A stretch of 48,648 bases of DNA from the NCBI GenBank assembly GCA_902569185.1, contig CACFTH010000007.1:1-48648 (forward strand), given 5' to 3'. This DNA comes from an uncultured Pelagibacteraceae bacterium. GTDB lineage: Bacteria; Pseudomonadota; Alphaproteobacteria; Pelagibacterales; Pelagibacteraceae. A program made the position numbers and the translations under genes. A model generated the notes under the pieces. It was given only the letters and a program-made list of their open reading frames with translations. It searched no databases and was not told the DNA's origin. Every line of letters begins with the position of its first letter. Positions within the stretch are counted from its first letter, which is position 1. Shown here piece after piece: positions 25,550 to 33,790 of the stretch.

Positions 25550-25920
25550 TGAAAAAACAAAAAAACGTATTAGGAGAAACTCTAGAAAGCTGTTCAACTG
25601 ATCCCATAACAGGTTGGTTTAGAGATGGTTGTTGTAATACAGACGAAAATGACCGTGGGCTTCATACTGTTTGTGTAAAAGTAAATGATGAGTTTTTGAA
25701 ATGGTGCAAGGAGGCAGGTAATGATTTAATTACACCTCATCCAGAGTTTGGTTTTCCAGGACTTAAAGACGGAGATAAGTGGTGTGTTTGTGCGAGTTGG
25801 TACGCAAGAGCACTTGAAGCAGGCAAAGGTTGTCCAATTTATTTAAAAGCAACCCACGAAAAAACTTTAGAACTAGTTAAAATAGAAAAATTAAAAGAGT
25901 TTGCGGTAGATCTTTCTTAG
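25549..25920 (+). CDS. DUF2237 family protein
   Basis: 123 aa, Cys-rich in the N-terminal half (a CxTDPxTGxxRDGCC pattern at about residues 15-29, and CVCASWYARALEAG near 84-97), diagnostic of DUF2237. The biochemical function is not known. Its ATG overlaps the soxG stop by one base, making it the last gene of the sarcosine oxidase operon here, which hints at a link with that enzyme or with its products (peroxide, formaldehyde). Confidence 0.82.
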   Translation: MKKQKNVLGETLESCSTDPITGWFRDGCCNTDENDRGLHTVCVKVNDEFLKWCKEAGNDLITPHPEFGFPGLKDGDKWCVCASWYARALEAGKGCPIYLKATHEKTLELVKIEKLKEFAVDLS

Positions 25921-25926
25921 ATCTAC
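25906..25926. other. Small hairpin spanning two convergent stop codons
   Basis: GTAGATCT (25906-25913) and AGATCTAC (25919-25926) form an 8-bp stem with a five-base loop. It contains the stop of the DUF2237 gene and that of the convergent ATP-grasp gene. No U-tract follows; weak support for a terminator. Confidence 0.4.
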
Positions 25927-27365
25927 ATATCAATTATCATTGTATCTTTTGATCCGCCACCTTGTGAACTATTTACAATTGTGCTTCCTTTTTTTAAAGC
26001 TACTCTTGTTAATCCACCTGTTGTGACCCAAGTTGATTTTCCGCTTAAGACAAATGGTCTTAAATCTAAGTGTCTTGGCTCTATACTATTGTCGGTGATA
26101 GTTGGCGTGGTAGAAAGTATTTCTAAAGGTTGAGCAATATAGTTTCTTGGATTTTTTAATATATTTTTTTTCATTTCTTCCCTATTCTTCTTAGAAGCGT
26201 GTGGTCCAATTAAAATACCATTACCACCAGAACCATTTGTCGGTTTTACAACGAACTTAGAAATATTTTCTATTACATGTTCTCTGTGAATTTTTTCACT
26301 ACAAAGTAAAGTTTCAACTTGTTGAATTTTTGGTTGCTCACCTAAATAATAAACAATCATTTTATCTACGTAAGAATAAATAGCTTTGTCATCAGCTATA
26401 CCTGTTCCTGGAGCATTTAAAATTCCAACGTTTCCTTTTCTCCAAGCTTTAAATAATCCTGGAACTCCGATCAATGAGCCTTTGAAAAAAGCTTTTGGAT
26501 CCATAAATGTGTCATCAAGTCTTCTATAAATACAATCAACTTTTAATTTTCCTCTAACTGTTTTCATGTAAACAACATCTTTCTCAACAAACAAATCTTT
26601 ACCCTCAACAAGAGCTATACCCATTTGCTCAGATAAAAATCTATGTTCAAAATATGCAGAGTTTGCTCTTCCTGGAGTTAAAACACACATGTGAGGATCT
26701 TTGGTTTTTTTTGGAATACACTCGAGCATACAATGATAAAGTTTGTTTGGGTATTGATGAATATCTGAAACTTTATATCTAGTAAATAATTCAGGGAAGA
26801 CGTCTCTCATTACCATCCGGTTCTCTAGCATGTAAGAAATTCCTGAAGGGACTCTTAAATTATCCTCTAGAACTAAAAAGTCTCCCTTGATATTTCTAAT
26901 TAAATCAATACCAGAAATATTTGACCAAGCTTTATGTTTTGGAGAAAAACCATCGCACTCTTTTAAGTAATAAGGAGATTTAAAAACTAACTCTTTAGGA
27001 ATGACATTATCTTTAAATATTTTTTTATCATTATAAACATCGTCAATAAAAAGATTAAGTGCCTTAACCCTTTGAAGCAAACCTTTTGAAACTTTAGACC
27101 AATCTCTTTTTGGAATAATTCTTGGGATTATATCAAGTGGCCACTTTTTTTCTTGAGCTTTTTTTCCAGAAGAATAAACACGAAAATTAATTCCTCTTGC
27201 ACTTATTGTGCTTGCACAATTTTTTTCAATCTCTTGAAGCTTTTTGCTGCCGATTTTTTCAAGAATGCTTGAAATTACCTTAGCTTGCTTCCTAAGCTTA
27301 TTGTCTTCACTTAGATATTCATCATAAGTGGTGTCAGAGTCGTATTTATCCCAAAGTGATCCCAT
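25923..27365 (-). CDS. Circularly permuted ATP-grasp type 2 protein
   Basis: About 480 aa from the ATG at 27365 (frame open to 27401, with another ATG at 27371). Landmarks are the GISYMLENRMVMRDVFPELF region, LTPGRANSAYFEHRFL, NAPGTGIADDKAIYSYV, and the ATP-grasp segment KPTNGSGGNGILIGP. This family (COG2308) is usually found with an alpha-E protein, a transglutaminase-like protein and the Anbu peptidase, and is suspected to ligate amino acids or peptides. Here only the Anbu partner is present, on the other side of a 112-base divergent region. Confidence 0.85.
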   Translation of the reverse strand: MGSLWDKYDSDTTYDEYLSEDNKLRKQAKVISSILEKIGSKKLQEIEKNCASTISARGINFRVYSSGKKAQEKKWPLDIIPRIIPKRDWSKVSKGLLQRVKALNLFIDDVYNDKKIFKDNVIPKELVFKSPYYLKECDGFSPKHKAWSNISGIDLIRNIKGDFLVLEDNLRVPSGISYMLENRMVMRDVFPELFTRYKVSDIHQYPNKLYHCMLECIPKKTKDPHMCVLTPGRANSAYFEHRFLSEQMGIALVEGKDLFVEKDVVYMKTVRGKLKVDCIYRRLDDTFMDPKAFFKGSLIGVPGLFKAWRKGNVGILNAPGTGIADDKAIYSYVDKMIVYYLGEQPKIQQVETLLCSEKIHREHVIENISKFVVKPTNGSGGNGILIGPHASKKNREEMKKNILKNPRNYIAQPLEILSTTPTITDNSIEPRHLDLRPFVLSGKSTWVTTGGLTRVALKKGSTIVNSSQGGGSKDTMIIDM

Positions 27366-27477
27366 AAACATTCTTTCATTGTTAACAATTATGCAAAACA
27401 AACAATTGCATTAATTAGATAGCTGGCATGCTATTATTAATTTGTATATTTACCATTTTTTAATTAAGTATTCGTAC

Positions 27478-28200
27478 ATGACATATTGTATCGGAATCAA
27501 GACAAAAGAAGGTTTAGTTTTTGCATCAGACTCAAGAACAAATGCTGGAATGGATAACGTTAATATCTATTCAAAGATGTTTACACACGATGTTGGTGAT
27601 AGAACAATAATTATAATTACTTCGGGAAACTTAGGTACATCTCAGGCTGTGTATAAATCCATAGAAAAAGATTTGAAGAATAAGTCTGGAACGAATCTTA
27701 ACACCTGTAAAGATTTTGAACAGATCGCAAGCTATTTAGGTAAATTAAACATAAAACATTCATCACCTGACGGTGTCAATACGGACATACTTACTCTTGG
27801 AGCAACGTTCATTGTAGGAGGTCAAATTAAAGGGCAACCTCAAGAAATTTATTTAGTTTATCCGCAAGGGAATTTTATTAGACCAGCAGATAGCAAACCT
27901 TATTTAGTAATTGGTGAGGTTAAATATGGAAAACCTATTCTCGATAGAGTTATTACGCCAAGTGTAAAAATTGGTGACGCTGCAAGATGTGCTTTAATTT
28001 CAATGGACTCAACTTTAAAAAGTGATTTAACCGTAGGTCCACCAATTGATTTTGCTGTTTACAAAAAGGATACAAATAAGATTGCATCTTTAAAATGTTT
28101 AAATACTTCAGATGAGGACTATTACAAAGTCTGTAATCAGTGGTCAGACAAAGTTGTTAAACTATTCGATACATTTCCAAGATTTGACTGGGAAATATAA
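27478..28200 (+). CDS. Anbu proteasome-like peptidase
   Basis: 240 aa from the ATG at 27478. The frame runs up to 27442, but this start places Thr directly after Met, as required for an N-terminal nucleophile. After Met removal the proteasome triad is visible as T1, D17 (FASDSRTNAG) and K32 (YSKMF). The C-terminal half has the Anbu-type SMDSTLKSDLTVGPPIDFA. Anbu is the ancestral beta-subunit-like self-compartmentalising assembly; its substrates are unknown. It is divergent from the ATP-grasp gene at 25923-27365, a known genomic partner. Confidence 0.87.
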   Translation: MTYCIGIKTKEGLVFASDSRTNAGMDNVNIYSKMFTHDVGDRTIIIITSGNLGTSQAVYKSIEKDLKNKSGTNLNTCKDFEQIASYLGKLNIKHSSPDGVNTDILTLGATFIVGGQIKGQPQEIYLVYPQGNFIRPADSKPYLVIGEVKYGKPILDRVITPSVKIGDAARCALISMDSTLKSDLTVGPPIDFAVYKKDTNKIASLKCLNTSDEDYYKVCNQWSDKVVKLFDTFPRFDWEI

Positions 28201-28215
28201 AAAATTTAAATCAGA

Positions 28216-29109
28216 TTAATATCTAAAAACATATCTTCTAGTATTAAATCCGTAAAAGATAATTGCCAAAGTAATTATTACCCCGCCAATAATTGTATTA
28301 TTATTTGGAACCTCATTAATTCCAAATAGAGGAAGCCAAACCCAAAAAATTCCACCTAAAATTTCTGTGAGAGATAATAAAGTTAAGTCTGCAGCTGGTA
28401 AATATTTTGATTTTGCTGAATATAAAATTAGTGCTGAACAAACTATAAATCCATGTAGTGAAGAAAGTGAAGTATTTTTTAAGGACATTAAAACACTACT
28501 GTCATTATAAAATATAACTACTAAAGAAATAGCAGCCGCAAAAATTCCTGCTATAGATACTGTCGTAAGTTTAGGAGTATTCTTTTTCCATCTTAAAGTA
28601 ACTGTAAATACCGCAAAACCTAAAGAAGATATTAAACCATTAACTAGACCAAAGAGTGTTCCGGTTTGTATACTATCGAAACACATAAATATTATTCCAG
28701 CAGCAGCAATTATTATGGCTATAAAAGTTGTTTTGGATATTTTCTCATTTAAAAAAATATAAGCTATAATTGCCGCTAAAAAAGGTAACGCGCCCAACAT
28801 TAAAAGTGTGACTGCAGCTGAAGTTGATGTTAATGAGAGAATAAAAGTTAAATTAGCAATACCAAGACTAATTCCTCCAATTATTCCTGATAGACCAATT
28901 TTATTATAGTTATTTGTAAACTTGCTGCCTTCAGTTAAAAATAAATAAAGATTTAAGATTATAAAAATTGCTGATCCTCTTATTAAAGAATATTGCCATG
29001 GAACAAGTTCGGCATTATCCATATTTCTTACTACTAGTGGGCCAAAAGACCAGATCAACCCAGCTAACAAAACAAAAAACATTGCTGAGTTAATTTTATT
29101 TTTTGACAT
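28216..29109 (-). CDS. EamA/DMT-family permease
   Basis: 297 aa from the ATG at 29109, with ten hydrophobic segments in two EamA repeats (AMFFVLLAGLIWSFGPLVVR opening; SLGIANLTFILSLTSTSAAV in the first; a second set after residue 140). The longer frame would start at a TTG at 29148, deep inside the preceding gene, and is rejected. It overlaps the MFS gene by 14 nt. A drug/metabolite exporter or importer; the substrate is unknown. Confidence 0.82.
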   Translation of the reverse strand: MSKNKINSAMFFVLLAGLIWSFGPLVVRNMDNAELVPWQYSLIRGSAIFIILNLYLFLTEGSKFTNNYNKIGLSGIIGGISLGIANLTFILSLTSTSAAVTLLMLGALPFLAAIIAYIFLNEKISKTTFIAIIIAAAGIIFMCFDSIQTGTLFGLVNGLISSLGFAVFTVTLRWKKNTPKLTTVSIAGIFAAAISLVVIFYNDSSVLMSLKNTSLSSLHGFIVCSALILYSAKSKYLPAADLTLLSLTEILGGIFWVWLPLFGINEVPNNNTIIGGVIITLAIIFYGFNTRRYVFRY

Positions 29110-30412
29110 TTTCAGAATTAGATAAATTGGCACCAGTTGTAGGATCAAGCTCTATACCTAAAGGAGTTATGTCTCTTGGTAAAGGTGTAAATGTTGAGTC
29201 AGGATTATCTTCTAAACCTCTTTGAGACAATCTGTATAATCCATAAACAACTACTGGAAATAAAAATATTATTAGGTGAACAAAAAAACCATTTGGACCA
29301 AATTTTTGCATAAGCAAAGAACAAATTAAAGGCCCTGTGATTGCTCCTAAGCCAAAAATAACATTTAGTCCAGCTCCTGCTGAGACAAACTTTTCTTTAA
29401 TTATTCGGTCATTTACTAAAGCTAAAATTAAAGAAAACAGTGGCAAAACCATGCCAGCAAGTAAAGTAACAAACATAAATAATTTTATTTTATCAAATGA
29501 AGTTGTGAAGTAATTAAATCTTACAGCACTTTCTAAGAATAAATTATTAAGTTTTAAACCAGAAGAAAAAACTGCAAATATTGCAAAAATAATTCCCCAT
29601 AACGCACAAAGAATAATGACTTTTCTTCTGTCAAAATTATCTGAAATACTACCTATGGGCCATTGGAAAAAAGCACCAGCTAAGGTTATTAGAACCAAAA
29701 GAATTGAAGTATCTAAAATAGATAAATTCATTACGGTTGCATACACTGCTGTCATCGTAAATATTGCTGACATTGTAAAACCAGTACAAAACATTGCTAC
29801 GCTTCCAAATGGAGAGGTTTTAAATAACTCTTTTATAGTCATTGATCCAATCTTTTTGAACTTTGGTGGTTTTCTTTTTGTTAAAAGAATAGGTATTAGT
29901 GCAATTGAAAATAGTAGAGAAATTAAAATAAAAGGTTCATATTTTAATGGACTGCTAAAATTAAGAAGCATATTTCCTAAAGCAAAACCAAAAAATGTTA
30001 TGAACATATATAAAGAGAGAACCTTTCCTCTATTTCTATTGTTTGCTCTATCATTAAGCCAACTCTCTACAATTATTAAAATCGTAATAACACTGAAGCC
30101 ATGAAAAAATCTTATTAAAATCCATAGGAGTGGCTCAACAAATACCACATGCAACAATGAGCTAAGTGATGCAACTGATGCGAACGCGGCAAATACTCTT
30201 ATGTGACCTACCCTACTTATTATTTGAGGAGCATAATGAGCACCAAAAAAATAACCGATAAAATATCCTGACATTAGTGAGCCAGTCGCAACATAATTAA
30301 AATTCTCTAAAACAGCTCTAACACCAAGAAGATTACCCTGAAAACCATGTGCTGTTATCAAAATTGAAAAGCCAAAAAATAGTGCCCAAGAATTTTTTAA
30401 AATTTTGCCCAT
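29096..30412 (-). CDS. Major facilitator superfamily transporter (YcaD-like)
   Basis: 438 aa, twelve hydrophobic segments. The motif between helices 4 and 5 (VESWLNDRANNRNRGKVLSLYM) is typical of the YcaD-like branch; FQWPIGSISDNFDRRKVI is the second MFS motif A. A hydrophilic tail of about 35 residues follows helix 12. It lies 46 bases after the ETF-QO gene on the same strand; a short inverted repeat (30416-30435) lies between them. The substrate is unknown. Confidence 0.82.
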   Translation of the reverse strand: MGKILKNSWALFFGFSILITAHGFQGNLLGVRAVLENFNYVATGSLMSGYFIGYFFGAHYAPQIISRVGHIRVFAAFASVASLSSLLHVVFVEPLLWILIRFFHGFSVITILIIVESWLNDRANNRNRGKVLSLYMFITFFGFALGNMLLNFSSPLKYEPFILISLLFSIALIPILLTKRKPPKFKKIGSMTIKELFKTSPFGSVAMFCTGFTMSAIFTMTAVYATVMNLSILDTSILLVLITLAGAFFQWPIGSISDNFDRRKVIILCALWGIIFAIFAVFSSGLKLNNLFLESAVRFNYFTTSFDKIKLFMFVTLLAGMVLPLFSLILALVNDRIIKEKFVSAGAGLNVIFGLGAITGPLICSLLMQKFGPNGFFVHLIIFLFPVVVYGLYRLSQRGLEDNPDSTFTPLPRDITPLGIELDPTTGANLSNSENVKK

Positions 30413-30458
30413 GAAAGAAAGCCATTATGCTTTCTCTGTTACAAAAGCAATAGTCTTT

Positions 30459-32066
30459 TTACATATTACCATACTTTGGACCGCCGCCACCTTCTGGGGC
30501 AACCCAAGTAATATTTTGAGATGGTTCTTTAATATCGCAGGTTTTACAATGAATACAATTTTGAGAGTTAATAACAAACTCATTTTTCTGGATTTCATAA
30601 ACCCCAACTGGACAGTATCTTTGGGCAGGTTCATCATATTCTTTTAAAGTATATTGTATGGGCAAATATTTGTTTTTTAATTGAAGATGTACAGGTTGGT
30701 TTTCAGTGTGATTTGTACCTGTTAAATAAACCGAGCTTGTTTTATCAAAAGTAAGTTTGCCGTCAGGTTTTGGGTATTCAATCTTAGGCATTTTACTTGC
30801 AGGCTTTAAAGCTTCGTGGTCAGCGTGCTTGTGCTTTAAAGTGAAAGGTAACTTTCCTCTAAATAAAATTTGATCAATTCCTGTAAAGATAATTCCAAGT
30901 AATAATCCCCAACTAAAACTTGGTTTAACGTTTCTTGCTGCATGAAGTTCTTTGTAAACCCAACTTTTTTTAAATAATTCTTCATATAAAGATAACTTTC
31001 TTTTTCTTTTTATATGCTCAACAATAGTTTCTGCTGCAATCATTCCGCTTTTCATTGCTGTGTGCGTTCCTTTTATCTTCGGCATATTTAAAGTTCCTGC
31101 ATCACAACCAACTAATAATGCTCCAGGCATATACATTTTTGGTAAACTTTGGAGACCACCTTCAATTAAGGCTCTAGCACCAAAAGAAATTCTTTTGCCA
31201 CCCTCAAACATTTTTCTAATTGCTTTATGTGTTTTAAATCTTTGAAACTCGTCAAATGGAGATAGATGTGGGTTTTGATAGTCAAGACCTATTACATAAC
31301 CAAGATAAATTTGTTTATTCTCAGCATGATAAATAAAACTTCCACCATATGTTTTGCTATCCAAAGGCCAGCCTGCAGTATGCATTACTAACCCTTCCTG
31401 ATGTTGTTCCTCACTAACTTCCCAAATTTCTTTTAGACCAATACCGTATTGCTGTGGATTTTTTCCTTCATCTAAATTAAATTTTTTAATTAATTGTTTG
31501 CCTAAATGTCCTCTACATCCTTCAGAAAAAACTGTAACTTTTGCATGAAGCTCCATTCCTTCTTGGTATCCATCTTTTTTATTTCCTTCTTTATCTAAGC
31601 CCATATCTAAAGTTGCTACACCTTTTACGGAACCATCTTCATTAAAAAGAACTTCACTTGCTGGAAATCCTGGAAAAATTTCAACACCCAGCTTCTCAGC
31701 TTGTTCGGCGAGCCAACGACAAAGATTAGCAAGGCTGACTATGTAATTATTATGATTTTTTTGTACCGCAGGTAAAAGCCAAGTGGGCCAACTTAGAGAT
31801 GATTTTTTTCCTAAAAATAAAAATTTTTCTTTTGAAACTTTTGTTTTAACAGGGGCTCCCTCTTCTTTCCACTTTGGTAATAATTCGTCTAAAGCTCTAG
31901 TTTCTAAAACATTTCCACTTAGTATATGAGCACCAACCTCTGCACCTTTTTCTAAGATACAGATATTTAATTTTGGTTCTAGTTGCTTTAGTTTAATTGC
32001 AGTAGATAATCCTGATGGACCAGCACCAACTATTACTACATCGTATTGCATTGTCTCTCGAGCCAT
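30459..32066 (-). CDS. etfD: Electron transfer flavoprotein-ubiquinone oxidoreductase
   Basis: 535 aa. The N-terminal FAD fold is DVVIVGAGPSGLSTA. The C-terminal 4Fe-4S cysteines are C485, C504, C507 and C510 (RYCPVGVYEI and NCIHCKTCDI), with the final APEGGGGPKYGNM typical of ETF-QO. It accepts electrons from ETF and reduces ubiquinone in the inner membrane. It is the last of dmgdh-etfB-etfA-ETF-QO, 21 bases after etfA. Start 32066 has little ribosome-site signal; an ATG five codons in (32051) is an alternative. Confidence 0.93.
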   Translation of the reverse strand: MARETMQYDVVIVGAGPSGLSTAIKLKQLEPKLNICILEKGAEVGAHILSGNVLETRALDELLPKWKEEGAPVKTKVSKEKFLFLGKKSSLSWPTWLLPAVQKNHNNYIVSLANLCRWLAEQAEKLGVEIFPGFPASEVLFNEDGSVKGVATLDMGLDKEGNKKDGYQEGMELHAKVTVFSEGCRGHLGKQLIKKFNLDEGKNPQQYGIGLKEIWEVSEEQHQEGLVMHTAGWPLDSKTYGGSFIYHAENKQIYLGYVIGLDYQNPHLSPFDEFQRFKTHKAIRKMFEGGKRISFGARALIEGGLQSLPKMYMPGALLVGCDAGTLNMPKIKGTHTAMKSGMIAAETIVEHIKRKRKLSLYEELFKKSWVYKELHAARNVKPSFSWGLLLGIIFTGIDQILFRGKLPFTLKHKHADHEALKPASKMPKIEYPKPDGKLTFDKTSSVYLTGTNHTENQPVHLQLKNKYLPIQYTLKEYDEPAQRYCPVGVYEIQKNEFVINSQNCIHCKTCDIKEPSQNITWVAPEGGGGPKYGNM

Positions 32067-32087
32067 GCGGGGACTATATCAAACTAA

Positions 32088-33041
32088 TTATTTTTGGATA
32101 GTGTTGAGTTTGTTTAACTCAGATAAAAACTCTGGAAGCGCTTTGAATAAATCTGCTTCTAAACCATAATCTGCAATACTAAATATTGGAGCTTCACCGT
32201 CTTTGTTGATTGCGACAATTATTTTGCTTTCTTTCATGCCAGCTAAATGCTGAATGGCCCCTGAAATTCCAACTGCAATATATAAATCTGGGACAACCAC
32301 TTTTCCTGTTTGTCCTACTTGATGATCGTTACTTATATAACCTGCATCAACAGCTGCACGTGATGCGCCCACTGCTGCATTTAATTTATCGGCAATATCA
32401 GTTATGAGTTTGAAATTTTCTCCACTTTCTAATCCTCTTCCGCCAGAAACTACTATTCTGGCAGTTCCAAGTTCTGGTCTTTCTGATTTTGTTTCTTCCC
32501 TTTTAACAAACTTTGAGAAATTAGGAACATCTGCTGCATCTACTTTCTCAATTTGAGCAGAACCTCCTGTTTTAGGTGCTGGTTCAAATGAAGTAGGTCT
32601 AATTGTTACACATCTTTTTTTGTCATTACTTTTCACTGTCGCAAATGCATTTCCTGCATAAATTGGTCTTACAAAAGTATCAGGTGAGTTTACTTTAATA
32701 ATATCACTCACTTGAGAAGTGTCTAACGCAGCAGCAACTCTTGGCATAAAGTTTTTTCCAAATGTATTTGCTGATGCAACAATATGATCATATTTTTCAG
32801 AATGCTTTGTTACAAGTGGAGCTAAATTTTCTGGCAAATAATTTTGATAATTAGGAGAATCGCAGTGTAAAACTTTTTTAACCAAAGGAACTGATGCAGC
32901 TTCTTTAGCTACGCTTTCTGATCCACTACCTGCTACTAAAACATGAACTTCTGCATCGATTTTAGATGCTGCGGTAATTGCATTTAAAGTAAATGGTTTA
33001 AGGTTTTTATTATTGTGTTCTGCTATTAATAGTACTGACAT
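32088..33041 (-). CDS. etfA: Electron transfer flavoprotein alpha subunit
   Basis: 317 aa. The C-terminal FAD-binding domain is clear: VVSGGRGLES, AVGASRAAVDAGY, QVGQTGKVV, YIAVGISGAIQHLAGM and IVAINKD. With EtfB it ferries electrons from flavin dehydrogenases to ETF-QO. The start shares its base with the etfB end (33041). Its location right behind the dimethylglycine dehydrogenase gene suggests that enzyme is the main donor. Confidence 0.95.
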   Translation of the reverse strand: MSVLLIAEHNNKNLKPFTLNAITAASKIDAEVHVLVAGSGSESVAKEAASVPLVKKVLHCDSPNYQNYLPENLAPLVTKHSEKYDHIVASANTFGKNFMPRVAAALDTSQVSDIIKVNSPDTFVRPIYAGNAFATVKSNDKKRCVTIRPTSFEPAPKTGGSAQIEKVDAADVPNFSKFVKREETKSERPELGTARIVVSGGRGLESGENFKLITDIADKLNAAVGASRAAVDAGYISNDHQVGQTGKVVVPDLYIAVGISGAIQHLAGMKESKIIVAINKDGEAPIFSIADYGLEADLFKALPEFLSELNKLNTIQK

Positions 33042-33790
33042 TAAATTACCTTCGCCTCATTTTTAAGTTTACTTACTAATTCTGCTACATTTGCAACTTT
33101 AATTCCTGCTTTTCTTTTTGGTGGTTCTTCTACTTTTAATTGCTGAACTCTGTTTGTAATGTCTACGCCTAAATCTTTTGCAATCATTTGATCAATTGGT
33201 TTTTTCTTAGCTTTCATTATATTTGGTAGAGACGCATAACGCGGTTCATTTAATCTAAGGTCACAAGTTACAACTGCTGGTAAATTTACCTCAACCGTTT
33301 CTAAACCTTCATCAATTTCTCTAACTATCTCCATGCTTTTATCTTTCAAAGTCACTTTTGAAGAGAAAGTTGCTTGAGGCCAGTTCAACATTGCTGCAAG
33401 CATTTGTCCTGTTTGATTGCAATCATCATCAATTGCTTGCTTGCCTAAGAAAACCATATCTGGTTTTTCTTTATCAACTACTTTTTTTAAAATTTTTGCA
33501 ATTCCTAACGGCTCAATATAAGTATCTGACTTAACGTGAATTCCTCTATCTGCACCAACTGCTAAAGCTTTTCTTACAGTTTCTTGTGCTTTATCATCAC
33601 CTATCGTAACTGCAACAATTTCTTTAACTTTTCCAGACTCTTTTAATTTAACAGACTCTTCTGTTGCATTATCATCTGGAGGATTGGTTGACATTTTTAC
33701 GTTGTCTGTATGAACTCCAGAGCCATCCTCTTTAACTCTGATTTGTACGTTGTAATCAATAACTCTTTTAACAGCGACCAATATTTTCAT
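33041..33790 (-). CDS. etfB: Electron transfer flavoprotein beta subunit
   Basis: 249 aa, full length, with the family opening [20 protein letters not shown], the region [20 protein letters not shown] and the AMP-site segment [18 protein letters not shown]. Its ATG immediately follows the stop of the dimethylglycine dehydrogenase gene with no gap, so the two are translationally coupled. Confidence 0.95.
   Translation of the reverse strand: MKILVAVKRVIDYNVQIRVKEDGSGVHTDNVKMSTNPPDDNATEESVKLKESGKVKEIVAVTIGDDKAQETVRKALAVGADRGIHVKSDTYIEPLGIAKILKKVVDKEKPDMVFLGKQAIDDDCNQTGQMLAAMLNWPQATFSSKVTLKDKSMEIVREIDEGLETVEVNLPAVVTCDLRLNEPRYASLPNIMKAKKKPIDQMIAKDLGVDITNRVQQLKVEEPPKRKAGIKVANVAELVSKLKNEAKVI

Noticed and set aside
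30416-30435. Seven-bp inverted repeat between the ETF-QO and MFS genes
   Set aside because: The stem is short and AT-rich with only a few T after it; not enough to call a terminator.
30405-30647. Small + strand frame over the end of the ETF-QO gene
   Set aside because: It lies opposite the conserved 4Fe-4S coding region and shows no protein features of its own; it is a shadow.
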